From assembly GCA_028564675.1 (NCBI GenBank), contig JAOVVO010000336.1, positions 1 to 64,000 of the forward strand: a stretch of DNA of 64,000 nt, written 5' to 3'. The notes under the pieces are model-generated. The model was not told the DNA's origin and did no database searches. It worked only from the letters and a program-made list of their open reading frames with translations. This DNA is from Onchocerca lupi. Its lineage: Eukaryota; Nematoda; Chromadorea; Rhabditida; Onchocercidae. The position numbers and the translations under genes were made by a program. Shown piece after piece: positions 11,829-24,796 of the stretch (position 1 is the first letter of the stretch; each line of letters opens with the position of its first letter).

Positions 11829-14486
11829 CATTTTCCAATTAAGAGTTTTCGTGATAAATTGAAAAAAATATACAAATTTATTTGACATATTTGAAACTTT
11901 ACAAAACCAGAAATTTGTTGCCTTACTGTAATTTTCAGTTTTATGATTATTATTTTTAATGAAATCCTTTCTCATTTCATTCTCTTCCATTTGTTAAATA
12001 AGAAAAAAATTATTTTTGTTCTTATTGAATTGATTTCATTAATAGGACAAATAATGATATTTGATGGAATATAAAATTTCAGGTACCATGCACAGGTGGA
12101 TTTACCACTAATGTATTTGAATGTTTTGGTACCGATCGTCTTTGCTTCAGAGTTAGATTGAAGAAAAAATATTTCGATTTATACCGAGTAATTTAAATCG
12201 ATTCGAAAAAAAAAAAAAAAAAGAAGAAAAATTGGGACAATTTTGACAATATCTTAAATTAATTAATATCAACAAAATAAATTTATGTATGATAAATATG
12301 CTAGCAAAATTTTTTTTTCATTTTCAATATAATTATTCTTTTTTTTTTTTCTTGGTTTGTTTTTATCGTCAAAGGAAAAATTTATTAAATTATTATTAAT
12401 AAAATATAAGCAACCAAGAAAAGAAATGTATGGAATGAAGTCTAATTAATTGAAAGTAAGCACGATTTTAATTGCTAATAGCAATATTATCAATGAATTT
12501 TTTAATTTTTTCCACCACAGGTCAATCCACCAATGGGATTCATGCGACCGGGACAAAAAAAACAAATTATTTTGGAACGTCGGGTATGAATCGCTGAAAT
12601 AAATTTGCATGTTTGCTAGAATTTTCAAATATTCCTGATCATAAATTTTAAATGTTCCCAAATTTTAAATGGTTCTAATTCGTGATTTTGAATTCTGAAT
12701 GCTCAGAAATTATGAATTCTGAATGATTTTAGAATCTAAATTCTGAATGATTCTAGTTTTTGATTTTAAATTCTGAATTCTTAATGATGAATCCCGAATG
12801 GTTTAAAATTTTGAATGAATTTCGAATTTTTCATTCTGAATTCTTGAACCCAAAAACTCTTCAATTTTTCTTTTTTTGTTGCTAAAATAAATGCCATTTT
12901 CTGTGCCAGCAAATTTGTTTATTGAAAAACCAAGATTCATTATTTGATGTCATCTGAATCTCGAGATTTATCATTAATGATGCAATCTTTTTGTTTCTCT
13001 CTCTCTTGAATATAAGATATAATTATATTTTTAGCCGGGTAAACCTGGAAAAACTTTTTTAATGGTCGAATATATCGCAGCACCAAATGGTTATGATCCT
13101 CGGAAGCCATTTGTAGAAGGTGCCGAAGTTGGACAAGTTAAAATTCGAATCAGAGGTAGTTTCTTTTTCTCATTTCTCTTTTAAAAATAAATTGATATTT
13201 CATTCATTTGATAATTGATAATTTACAGAATTAATGAAAGTTTCGAGTTTTAAATATTCTGATAAGTTGAAAATTTTTATATCATTAATTGATATGCTTA
13301 TCAACTACACTCTCAGAAGCTATTCGATTTACTATCATATCAAATTAAACAGGATCAAGTATATCATTAATAGTTTTGAAAAGAATTTCTTCAATTTTAT
13401 AGCATATAAAGATCAGAAAATACCCGAAACTGTACCGCATTTACAAGGACAAGCGGTTACTCGACGTGGACAAAAATTTCTTGCACCAGTAAATTCGTTA
13501 CACTATTTTTTTTAGCCAATGTTAATTAAGCGAAAAAAAAAAAACGAATTTTTGTTATCAAAATTATTTTCTTTAATATATCATCAGTTTTTTTTTTTAA
13601 ATTTTCGATATTTTTTTTTCATTCCTCACATTTATACAAAAATGAATCAATAATATATTTAATATGCACAATTATTTAAGTTAATTTGTTTTATTGCAAA
13701 AGACAACAATAATTTCTTGTTAATAAGCTATCAAACGGGTTCAAAATTTAACTTTGATTTGTTCTTCTTTTCATTTTTATCATCAAAATTTTCTTTATCA
13801 TGTTTAATCGAAATTTTTATTATTATCTTTATTGCATTATATTTCCTCTATTTCATATAATTTATGTGAAAAAAAAAAAAATGTTAGAAGTTTTTTGGAA
13901 AAAAAAAAAGGATTGAAATAATTTGATAATTAATCATTCTTATTTTAGGCAATAATTGATGATGAAAAAATTGAACGTGAAATTGAAGAATTATGCGCAA
14001 AGAAGGATAGATCACAAGCAATGTTTGAATATGATGAACATTTGTTTGGTGACGATGAGGACGATGAAGATGGTATTGCTTTATAAGCATAAATGCTAAA
14101 ATTATACAATTACTATTTTTGTGAGAATTTTTCTTTAAAACTTACCCTATTTTATAATTTTAAATTTTAAAAATGATTTAAATTTAGAAAGGAAGAAAAC
14201 AGTAGAAGAGAGAATAAAACGACCATTAGCGCTTCCTCAACCGAGGAAAAAAGCAATATCGGTGAGTATCGGAGATACCGGTGGTACAGAATCAATCAAA
14301 ACAATTAAAGGTCAAATGGAAAAAATATCGCAAGAATTTGAAACAATGAAATCATTGATCAAAGAACAGCAAAATAAAGTAGATGATAAATTAGAAAGAG
14401 CGATTTCTGATTTGACATATATGAAATTTGCATTTATAGTAATATTTATCATGTTGCTGTTTCGTTCATTGCTTCTTCATGGTTAA
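11610..14486 (+). CDS. MSP-domain protein with coiled coil and C-terminal membrane anchor (VAP-like architecture)
   Basis: Predicted exons 11610-11645, 12083-12187, 12521-12583, 13035-13155, 13403-13488, 13949-14072, 14188-14486, giving 277 residues. Residues 1 to about 108 resemble the nematode major sperm protein domain: a short first strand, then VPCTGGFTTN, LCFRV, YRVNPPMGF and KTFLMVEYIAAP, matching the MSP beta-sandwich. A charged linker follows with an Asp/Glu cluster (GDDEDDED), then a heptad-like helix (about residues 205-250) and a hydrophobic C-terminal segment (FAFIVIFIMLLF) near the stop. Known VAP proteins share this order (MSP domain, coiled coil, ER tail anchor), so an endomembrane contact-site or scaffold role is inferred. 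The MSP domain looks closer to sperm-type MSPs than to canonical VAP, so sperm expression is possible. Exon 1 is the weakest part: it needs a GC donor at 11646. Confidence 0.8.
12665..12850. repeat. Degenerate short repeats in an MSP-gene intron
   Basis: The motif AATTCTGAATGATT(C/T)TAG and close variants recur about six times with irregular spacing inside the intron 12584-13034. Probably replication-slippage sequence. Confidence 0.5.
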
Positions 14487-17442
14487 AATTATACTGATTA
14501 ATTGATCATCATAAATTCACTCAATTAATTCAATCAATAAATTCTATTTTTAATAAATCGAATTTTGCAAAAAATTTAAATGCATTATAGAAATAATCAC
14601 TTTTTTTATATATGTTAATTTCACTTGAAAAACAAAAAAAAAATTTACTCATTTAAGATTAATTGAAATATTTTGTCAATTTCATGTCACACACTTTTTT
14701 TTTTTTTTCAATCGAATCTTTTCCCGCACTTTTTAGATTTTAATAGTAATAATATTTATTGCAATCATTGAAGTTTACATTTCAACTTTTACGATATATT
14801 TCAAATTCTGATCATTCATCTAATAAATCAAAAATGTAGGGAGCATTTAACTAATCACCCTCACTTCAATTACGAGACGTATCATCATCATTCATGTAAG
14901 TCTAATTATCAATTTCTTCGCCCGAAGTTTATCATTTTATCAATTCATTGATAATTATTTTTAAATGAAGCATTATTTTCTGCTAAAATAAATTCTTAAA
15001 AAATTGAAATGGCAAATGATTGTTGCGTTTGCTTTATTTGGCGAAAAATTATATAATATAAAATATTTTGCTTTTATTATAAAAATTTTATTGAAGAAAT
15101 TTAGCATTTAGCAAGAAATTTAATATTTTTGCATTTCTATTCTCAGAATAAGCATTATTTAACAAAATTTTCCCTTCTTTATTTTAGAAAAAAAGAAGAA
15201 GAAAAATCGTTCTTCAATTATTAAATTTAATCGAATTGATGAATTGAAATAAAAATTTTCAAGGCAAAATTTATGAGTAATAATTTTTTTTCCACGTTTT
15301 CATTATAGCTAATAAATATAAACTATCCGATACTAATGATAATTAAGAAAAAAAAAAATAAAAAAGCGAAGAATTGAAAAAATGCAATGCAAATATTTCC
15401 CTATTTTGCTTGAAGTAGTAATAATAATGGAATTTTAGATAACATTATGATATGGTAGTAATTATGAAGCTTTTTAATCATCATTCTTTTTATTAATTAT
15501 GAGTTTTAATTAAAAATAGCAGTAAATATTGATTATCCATGTTTTTCACTTTTTTTTTTCCCGAAATTTCAAAAGAATTTTCTGATACATTCTGCAACAA
15601 ATGAAACATTCGAAATGATGGCCTTTTAAATTTCATAAAATTGTTTCACAGAAGATGAAATAAGTAATTTTTTTTTTTTTTGCGATAAAATTTGAAATGA
15701 AAAATGGAATCAAATATTGAATTAATCATCAATTAAACATTTAAATTCATTTATGCAAATGTAATAGAATGAGCGATGATTTTGGGCAATTGAATTTTTG
15801 GAATCAAATTGTTAATTGAAGATTAAAATTTGAATTTTCAAATATTTCGATTAATGATTTTAAATTATTACAATTTTTTGATATATATTTTCATGCAATT
15901 TCTAACAAAATTATCTATACTGAAATAGAGAATGATGATGATGATAATTGCAATACCAATTATTAATACTGCATTAAATTTATAGCATTATAGAAAAAGT
16001 AGGATATTTGTAATTATAATAATGCAATACCGGTTTATTTGTTCTAAAAACAAGAAAAATAAAAAAAAAAAGATATCAATATCGTTGAGTTTTAGATTAT
16101 TGTTATTAAGTTAGTAATTATGTGATAGATAAATTTGAACTTTTTTTTATCTTTCTAGCCAGGAAGAAGAATGTAATTTTCGATAAGCTCCCGAGAAAAT
16201 AGTACTTATGCAACAGAATTCAAAGAGTTAATTCAAAACAAAAAAGTTGAAATAACTGTTTATCTTTCGAAGTAATATTAATTTAATATTTTTGGATTAT
16301 TTATATATTCGATTTAAAATTTCATTTGAACTCTGACAGCAAAAAAAAAATTTAAATAATATAGGCGATCTATCTTAGTTTCGAAAATATTATTTGATAC
16401 AACTGTTGGTGTTAACTGATTTAGAACTAAGAAGGAAGTCTTTCGGAAGATCTTTTTTTTTTTAAAAGAATTTCAAACATATTTTTAAAAAATGATTTCT
16501 GGAAAAATTTTATCTCTTCAATTTATGGTCATCATTTGAAGAAAAAATGAAACTTTTTTGAATCCTCGAATGTATGATTTTTCACCTTATTGCTGATTGT
16601 ATTCCTGATAGTTGGACCAGTTTGATACTTATTTTTTACAATTCTTTTATAAATTTCATTTATTTTAGAACAAATGATTGATTTCTTTCTATCATTCATT
16701 TTTCTTCACAACAATAGTATCATTAAGTTTGCAAAATTGCAATTTGCAAGTAATTTATAAAACTAACACATTGCATCAAAAAGAAATATTCAACTTTTTT
16801 CTTGAATTTATCTTACTAATGTATTATTAAATCTAAATACTTTTCTCCTCCTTCTGTCCTTGTGATTGAAAAAGTTTTTTCAAGTTTTTTTCTGATCAAG
16901 ATTTGCAACCACTTTGCTTTTGCAAGTTTTTATATTAATCGTGAAAAAGAAAAATTCATATATAAAAAGAAATTGTGCGATATTTGAGTAGTTGCTAAAG
17001 AATGATTTCCTTTCAATTCACTGATTATATTTCTTTTTTTTTTTTATCATTGCATTTATTATGGCATTCCTGATTATCAATTCCGGAAAATGATCTCAAT
17101 CAATGCAAATGGATTTGTTTGTATAATTTGTCATCAAAAATTATTGTCTCTTTGACATTAAATTGTTTCATCTCAAAATTTATCATAAAAAATTTATGCA
17201 TTGCTCCCAAGAATCATCAGAATCTCGGAACAATTCAACTTTCTTTCTTTTTTTTTTTTTTGTTTCTTTCTAATGTAACATTTAAAATTTTAAATAGTTT
17301 AATGGTCTATACTAATTTGAGCAATTTTTCGAAATTACTGAAAAAAATTATATGAAAGTTATTCAACGTCAATTCCTAATTTAAAATCTTCCAGAAATCA
17401 TAACGAATCAAACGAATAGATACTGTTGAAATTTTCTGTATC
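14487..17442. other. AT-rich intergenic region, no gene seen
   Basis: About 3 kb between two plus-strand genes. I found only homopolymer-rich AT sequence and no open frame with recognisable protein content. It holds the 3' UTR of the MSP gene and the promoter of the astacin gene; no specific element could be identified. Confidence 0.6.
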
Positions 17443-20400
17443 ATGGTAAAAACTTTAAATGATATGGCTAGCACGAGACAATGGCTTTTTATCATTATTA
17501 TCACAATTGCTAATAAAATGATTCATGTTGAAGCACAACCGTTTATTGGAGGTTTCACAATTTTGAATTCTAATTTCATTTTTACTCATTATATAAAGTT
17601 CCAAAATTTCAAATAAATTCCCAAATGATATTGCAATGTTTTAGCTGATAAGATGAGATAAACTAAAAGTAGCTGATGTTTCTTTTTTCATGATATCAGA
17701 AATGATTATATTTGATCATATCTGATTAAGTTATCACATTTACGTGATGATAAGCTGTTTAATTCAGAAGCACCAATTCGCATTTCTCATCCGTAAAATG
17801 ATTTTTTTGCAGCACGAAACAATCCTTATGCTACATTATCTAAATCAAAGCAATTAATCGAAAAAAAATTACCACCTCGGCAATTAATACCACGCAGAAA
17901 TGTTTGCCATCTTCTGTTTTCTTCTTTATTTTGTTTTTTTTTTTTTTGAATTTTGTGAGGAAAATTTGAATTTTAGTACTGGAAATGATAAAAATTGAAA
18001 ATTCCCAATGAGTTATTTATAGGTTAAACCTTACATAGTACATTCGTTACCTCCATCGCATTCAAAAACATCATCAACATATCAAAATTGTTATCTTGAA
18101 AAACCAGCCGTGAAAAAGGTTAATTAGCTTTTTGCTAAAATAGACTGGAATTGTCAATTGATTTATCGAACATTCAGCTTTAATAAATTCAATTCAATCA
18201 CTTAAATTTAACCATTTTCTCAATTAAAATTCGGCATACTAATTTGTCAAATTTGAAACACTCATATAAAGCAGAATCATTAGTATTCTTGAATGGAAAT
18301 TATTTCAATTAATAATTTTTATTCTTTAAAAATTTAAAAAATATTATGACATCATGTTGAAAATCATATCTGAACAATTTACGATATTTTCTTTTTTAAT
18401 TTTACTTCTTCTTATTAATCTATTTGCATGAAAGTTTATATTTATTGAAAGGATTTTTAATTTTAATTAGCACAATAATTTAAATTTAAGTTTATTGCCG
18501 AAGTGACAGCAAATACGGCTCGTTACCGTAATCCGGACGAAACCTATGGTAAAGTTTTATTATTAATGCGGCAATACTTTACTCGAAAAGATCCAAAACA
18601 TCGTCTTTATGTTAGTCCTTTCAATTTAAATTTATTTTAGCAAAGTCCTTGAAGTAGATTTCAGTACTATTTTGCTTGATTGTAAGTTGCATAAAATGTG
18701 AAAAAAACTTTTTTTCTTTTTTTTTTTTTTTTCAATTACTCATAAGCCACTAATTTTCCAGTAATTATTTTATCTAAAATATAGTATGAACTGGTTGTAA
18801 AATAACGAAATAATAGTGCATAATCCGCTGCAATCGATGTAAATGCTTTGTTGCAATTGTTTGGGACAAGTTTTGCAAAAGATAATTGAGTAATTTTCAA
18901 ATTTCTCATCTTTAGCATAGCATCATTTTTCAAGGAATTAAAAATAAAAAAACTTAATTGCAAGAAATTTATTAAAACAAAATGATAATTTGGTGAATTG
19001 AATAATTTCGTCTACTAAATTCTTCAATTCACCAAATTAGTATCATCTTGTTATAAATAATCAAAATAAATTGAAATGGTGGAAAATAGTTTAGTAAAAA
19101 ATGTTACATTAAAATTTTTTGCTATTTTTGGAATTACGAAAGAATGATCATTTTTCGGCTAATTTCAGTTTGATTAAATTTAAATTCAAAAAAATTATCA
19201 AAAAATATGATAAGTTTTGTAGTTAAAACTTTAGGATGGAACATTGATACGTCCATCAGTAAATCGACGTATACGTAATGAAATACGATCCAATGTACGA
19301 ATTGTGGGACTTCTCTTTCAGAATGATATAGCCCTAACTTTATCACAAATAAAAATGATAAAAGCATTAAGCGAATATCGCGGAAAACGAATAATAATCT
19401 CTGATCCAACTTATCATTGGAAAAATCAATCGATTGCATATCGCTTCGGAAATAATGATAGTTCGTCTGTTATCATTTATTTACGATTTATCATTGATAA
19501 AATTTTGAGATTTATTTTTAGCTCCTTAGACGTATAATTTTGTATAATTTTTTCCTAAATATAATTTTTTTTTAGTATAATTAGAAATAGATTGATTTTA
19601 AGTTTACAGATTTTTCGATCATATATATATTGATTATCATACAAAATTGGTACTTTTTAGGAGAATGGCAAGATTATATTCGTAAAGCTCTTCGTTATTG
19701 GGAACGTGAAACATGTTTACGTTTCGAGGAAAATAAAATGGATGATGATTATTTATTTTTTATCATTGGAAGCGGGTAAACTTTCTTGTATTGAATTTCG
19801 AGAATTTCATTTGTCTATTTTTTGGATTAATTTTTATCAGAAATTTGCATAAAAAATTTCATTTAAAACTCAGCAATACTAACTAAAACAGAAATGATTT
19901 GTAACTGATAAAATGAAAAAAAGCAAAAACATTTTGCCAATGATAAAATGATAAACTCATTTCTAATGAATCAATCAAAATGAAATGATCTGGAATTTCA
20001 ATCATCGAACAAATTAGAGAGATTAAATTTTTGGCTAACATCATTGACCTTTTTTTTTTTTTTTTTAGATAATTCGCAAATGAACGAAAAATCTCCTAAA
20101 TTATGAGAAAATAATTCCAAACAAATATGCAATAATTTTTTATGACTTCAAATAGCTTGGATATTTTATTTTTTTCATTAAATTACTTCTTTATTGGCTT
20201 GTTTCAACTTTTTTTTTTCTTTTCTGTAACTTTAAATTACTAAAGCGATAGAATGAAAAAAAAAAAAAAGGAAAAATCATTTGAAATAATTTTTTGTTTA
20301 AATTAGATTATTGATTTTTCCAAAATTTCAGCTATCACACTAGCTAGCTATGTTATCATTTTCCAGATGTTATTCGAGTGTTGGAAGATTAGGTGGTAGT

Positions 20401-21117
20401 CAAATAATTTCCATTGGTGATGGTTGTGAAACTGTTGGTTTTTTAATATATTTGAATTTTCAAACAATTTCTTGCGATAATTCTAAACAAATTTCAGTAA
20501 ATCTTATTTTAAAGCTTGGGATCATTTCACATGAACTTGGCCATGCACTGGGATTCTGGCATGAACAGGTGAGACCGGATCGTGATAAATATGTCCGTAT
20601 CAATTTGAAAAATGTCATAAGTGGAACTGAAGGAAATTTTGAAAAACTCAACCCATCGCAATTCATCAATTTGGGAGTGCCCTATGACCTCGGATCCGTA
20701 ATGCACTATGCAACTAATGTATGTTTTATTGATAATGATAATATGCTAATCAAATAGATTTTTTGCTCAATTATTAATATTCATGTTCAAATTGAAAAAT
20801 TTATTAAATTTTGTCAACAAAATTTCAACTTTACGGAAAATAATGAAATTTTTGCAAAGTTGCAAAATTTCGGCATTTCTATTGCCAAAAAATTACATGA
20901 TATTGTTTAAATGGAAATTTGAAACAAAAAATCTGGAAACTTCAACGAATTCAAAAAATTAATAATTTTCAAGTTGACATTCATTTAATTTAATTCAATA
21001 AATAAAAGCATATGAAATTTTGTTCTTTTGAAGAAAAAATGATTATTAAAACAGTAAATTTCTTGAACAAAATTGATTAATTTGATAAACACTTCATCAT
21101 TTCATATGCTCTACTGG

Positions 21118-21150
<33 letters not shown>

Positions 21151-23885
21151 GGGAAAAGATACGAAATCATGGTACTAATTGCTTGATAATCAATAACTTC
21201 ATTAATTTCATCAATAATTTAAACGAGCTTAATTTGATTTCTATCAGTCAAATTCGTTTTTCCAAATGTAAACATTTTGCCCATAAAATTTTTTTTTATT
21301 TATAATCGTCAGACATTTACAAAACGATTTATGGATTTCACGGTGGATCCAATAGATGTGAAATATCGTTCAACTGTTGGCAATCGTGTAAAACCATCAT
21401 TTATCGATTTTAAACAAGTCAATTCATTTTATTGCTCTAACAGGTATCTTAATTTATCATGAAAATTTCAAAAAAAAAAAAAAAAAAACAAATTTAATTA
21501 CCAATGAAAATCTATTTTTCAATTTTGATATTTATTCATTCATTTAATCGATTGCTTAACAAAACAGTAGGTATAGTATGTAATTATCAATCATGAATTC
21601 ATTAATGCATAATGCTAAGATTGAATTATCTGACCGATTTAAATTCATGAATAGATAGAATATTTTTAAATATATAAAAGTACATAGTAATACTTCACTT
21701 TTTTTCTACTATTTTTTCCGATAAATTAAGCAATTAACAGATTATTTTGCACATGAAAAATTTGTTTTAAAATGAAATAGAAAAATGAAATAAAAGAGAA
21801 AAATATTGAAATTAATTAAATCAGATAGATGTCGAATGACAAATTTACGATGTCGTTATGGTGGCTATCCGGATCCGAATAATTGTAATGTTTGCAAATG
21901 TCCGGAAGGTTTTGGCGGTCGAGAATGCACCAATCTACAATATTCTTGTAAATGAACTTTTTCCAAATAAATTTTGCAAGATTTTTAGCAAAATGCAGAA
22001 AAAAAATGTTGGAAATAATCATTATTAAAGTTAAGAAAAATTGTTGAAAGATTAAATTTGAATTACGAATTGCTTAGAGATAAATTACTATGAAAACAGA
22101 AAAGTGTTAATGTTAGATAATAGAGAGAGCTGGCGGCAAAATTTAATAAATCAAATTGAATCTAATGGGTTGTGCTAATTTATTTGAAATTTCAAAAATT
22201 TTTAAAAAATAAAAATTCTGGGAAATAATTTGAATAGAAATTTTTGCATGTTTCAAGAAAATCCAAAGAATTTCAAGCTTCATTTTTTATGAGTTTTAAA
22301 AGATTATTGAAATTTGTAAAACATTGTATGAAATTCTATTACTAGCAAATAAAAAAAAAAAAAAAAAACTTTTTATTTAAGCATGTGGTTACGAGAAATT
22401 GTCCACTAATGAATGGCAACTATTGGAATATACTGGTTCATCGAATTGTTACTGGAAAATTTATTCGGTTAATTTTATAATAATTAAAGGAATAGAATGG
22501 AATAAATGACTTTGTAGCACTTTTCGTAAATCTTTTTCAGGCAGCTAATCCTGAACCGTATCCGGTATTCAACCGGATAAGAGGAAATAACACTGCAGTG
22601 AACATTCGAATAAGATATTCGTATTCCTTTTAAAATTTAGTATTTTACTCAAATTTATTGAACTTCTCAAAACCATCTCATTAACTCTTATCATTTCCAG
22701 ATTTCCTAATTAATGATAAATTGCGAATGTATTCATAAAAATTCTCATCAAATTTTTTGCATTTCTGATGAAAAAAATATGGTTGTCAAGTTGATCTGCC
22801 CTACGGAAAATTCTGACATATTCCAAAAAAAAATTTCGGAATAAAAAATTCATTATTTTTAATATCCAGGATTCCTTCTTCATTTTTCTTGACACATCCG
22901 AAATATTAGACTTGCCAAAATTTTGTTTGAATCTAATGCGCAACAAATTAATTTGTGTCTAAAAAAAAATTTTTCGAAAATTCATCAAATGCAGTATGAT
23001 GGAAGGAAAATTCCGAAAATTTATTCTCTTATAAAGTGACTTGAAAAAATTTGACAAATTTGTATTTTTCATCGGAAAATTTGAATTCCAGAGAAATAGT
23101 CGCATCCGTTTTGAGCTTACGGAAACACATTACAAATGTGATCCAGTATGTGAGGAATATGTCGAAGTGAAACATAAAAATGATTTTCAAAGTTCTGGAT
23201 TTCGTTCTTGTTGCCTACCAATCGTAGGTGAAATACTTTCAGAAGATAAAATGATAATTATCATTTCACGCGCTTCCAGACCGTCACATTTCGTTTTGCG
23301 ATTTATCAACGGCTCGTTTTTTACGGAAAATTTTTTGCGATTTTATATTTTTTTAAGTGAATTTTAATAAGTCTAAATATGATGAAAAGTAATGTTGTCG
23401 AAATTGGTGCTATTTTGGATTATAAAAGACTTATGACATTATAACGAATTTATTTAGACTTATGGAATTAAGATTAAAAAAAAAAAAAGAACTGTAAAAA
23501 CAATACGTTGAACTTAATTTTAATCGATTTTTCTAAATTTCAATTCATTTTTCATTAGCATGAAATGTTTTAAAATATTAGCTAAAAATTTTCATACATA
23601 TTCAAATCTTTTTCAGCTCAACCAACAGAACCGAAATCATTGACACTAACTTATAAAACCAAAACAACATCTACGATGAAGATCAATTTCATTCGATGTC
23701 AATGTCGAATTATCATTATTAAATGTAAATTTAGAAGAATTCATAATTGCAAAACAACATTTCCAATCAAAGATCGCTCTCGATTAAATTCATTACGCTT
23801 TGCAAGACGCTTTCTGAATGTAAAACTTCCTGTGAAATCTTCTAATTACAACAAATCTTACAATTATTATCGTTGTCCAAGATGA
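17443..23885 (+). CDS. Secreted astacin zinc metalloprotease with EGF and CUB domains (NAS family)
   Basis: Predicted exons 17443-17551, 17813-17901, 18023-18118, 18491-18610, 19235-19460, 19661-19775, 20367-20433, 20515-20718, 21313-21443, 21829-21947, 22382-22467, 22541-22597, 23092-23356, 23617-23885; about 650 residues. A hydrophobic signal peptide (WLFIIIITIAN) starts it. The propeptide contains FQNDI, equivalent to the FxGD aspartate switch that caps the zinc, followed by RGKR, a furin-like cleavage site. The catalytic domain has GCYSSVGR, the complete zinc site HELGHALGFWHE and the Met-turn SVMHY. A Cys-rich EGF module (CxxCxCPEGFGG pattern) and a CUB domain follow. Nematode enzymes of this type act outside the cell in cuticle collagen processing, moulting or hatching; which one this is cannot be told. 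The last two exons are uncertain: the C-terminus after CUB is basic and Cys-containing but not a thrombospondin module, and an alternative donor near 23322 would give a short tail instead. Confidence 0.88.
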
Positions 23886-24796
23886 TTAACATCTTCGATG
23901 CAACTCTTAAATAATGTTTGAATTAGAAAGATCGAAAAAATTGTTATTTTATTTATTTTTTTTTTCGAACTCTTTTGCTAAATATATATCAATGAAGACG
24001 AAAATGAATAAATTCTGAAGATTTCATTGAGTCGATAAAAAATTCATGTGAAATATAAAAATGATAGATTTATAACAAAATTAATTTTAAATGAAATTCC
24101 TATTTTTTTTCTTTTTTTGTTCCGTTCACGATATATTTATATTAAATTAAAATATTGTTTTTCCCAGAAAATAACAAAATTTCATATTTTTTTTTTAAAT
24201 TTATATTGGTTTTGAAGAAACAATAATTTATTATGGACAATTTAACCATCTGCTATATGATGACTAATTTCTATTAAAATTTGGGTTAATCGTGTTTTTT
24301 TTTATGAAATTTGATCCAATTTTATTGCTGAGTAAAAGTTTTATGGAATATTTTTCCTCATTGAAGAATATAATTAGCCGTATTTAATTTATATTTTCAT
24401 TTATTAATACTGAAATAAAAAACTTAATTATGCGATAAATAAAATTAAAAAGTTTGACCATGCGAAGATTTAAGTATAGCAGTACAAAAAGCACGGGTTT
24501 AGTTAAAAAAAAAAAATAAAAACAGTGCAACAAGTAGTGGGATTAAAATTTGATTATCATTTATTTGATAACAAAGCAAATGAGATTTATCATTCCATTC
24601 CAGCGAATGTAACAAATTAAATTCAATTTCACAAATTACTAATAAATAATTGCTATGTTACTTCACATCATATCACAATCATAAGTCATCGTTATAACTT
24701 CTTTTTCTCCATTTTTTTCCCATTGATAAAAAAACTATGATATCATTGTTGTGTGATAACTGGCTAAACAATCCTTTTACAATGATTCTAAATTAA
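23886..24796. other. AT-rich intergenic region, no gene seen
   Basis: Spacer between the astacin gene and the ground-like gene on the same strand. Homopolymer-rich; nothing else recognised. Confidence 0.6.
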
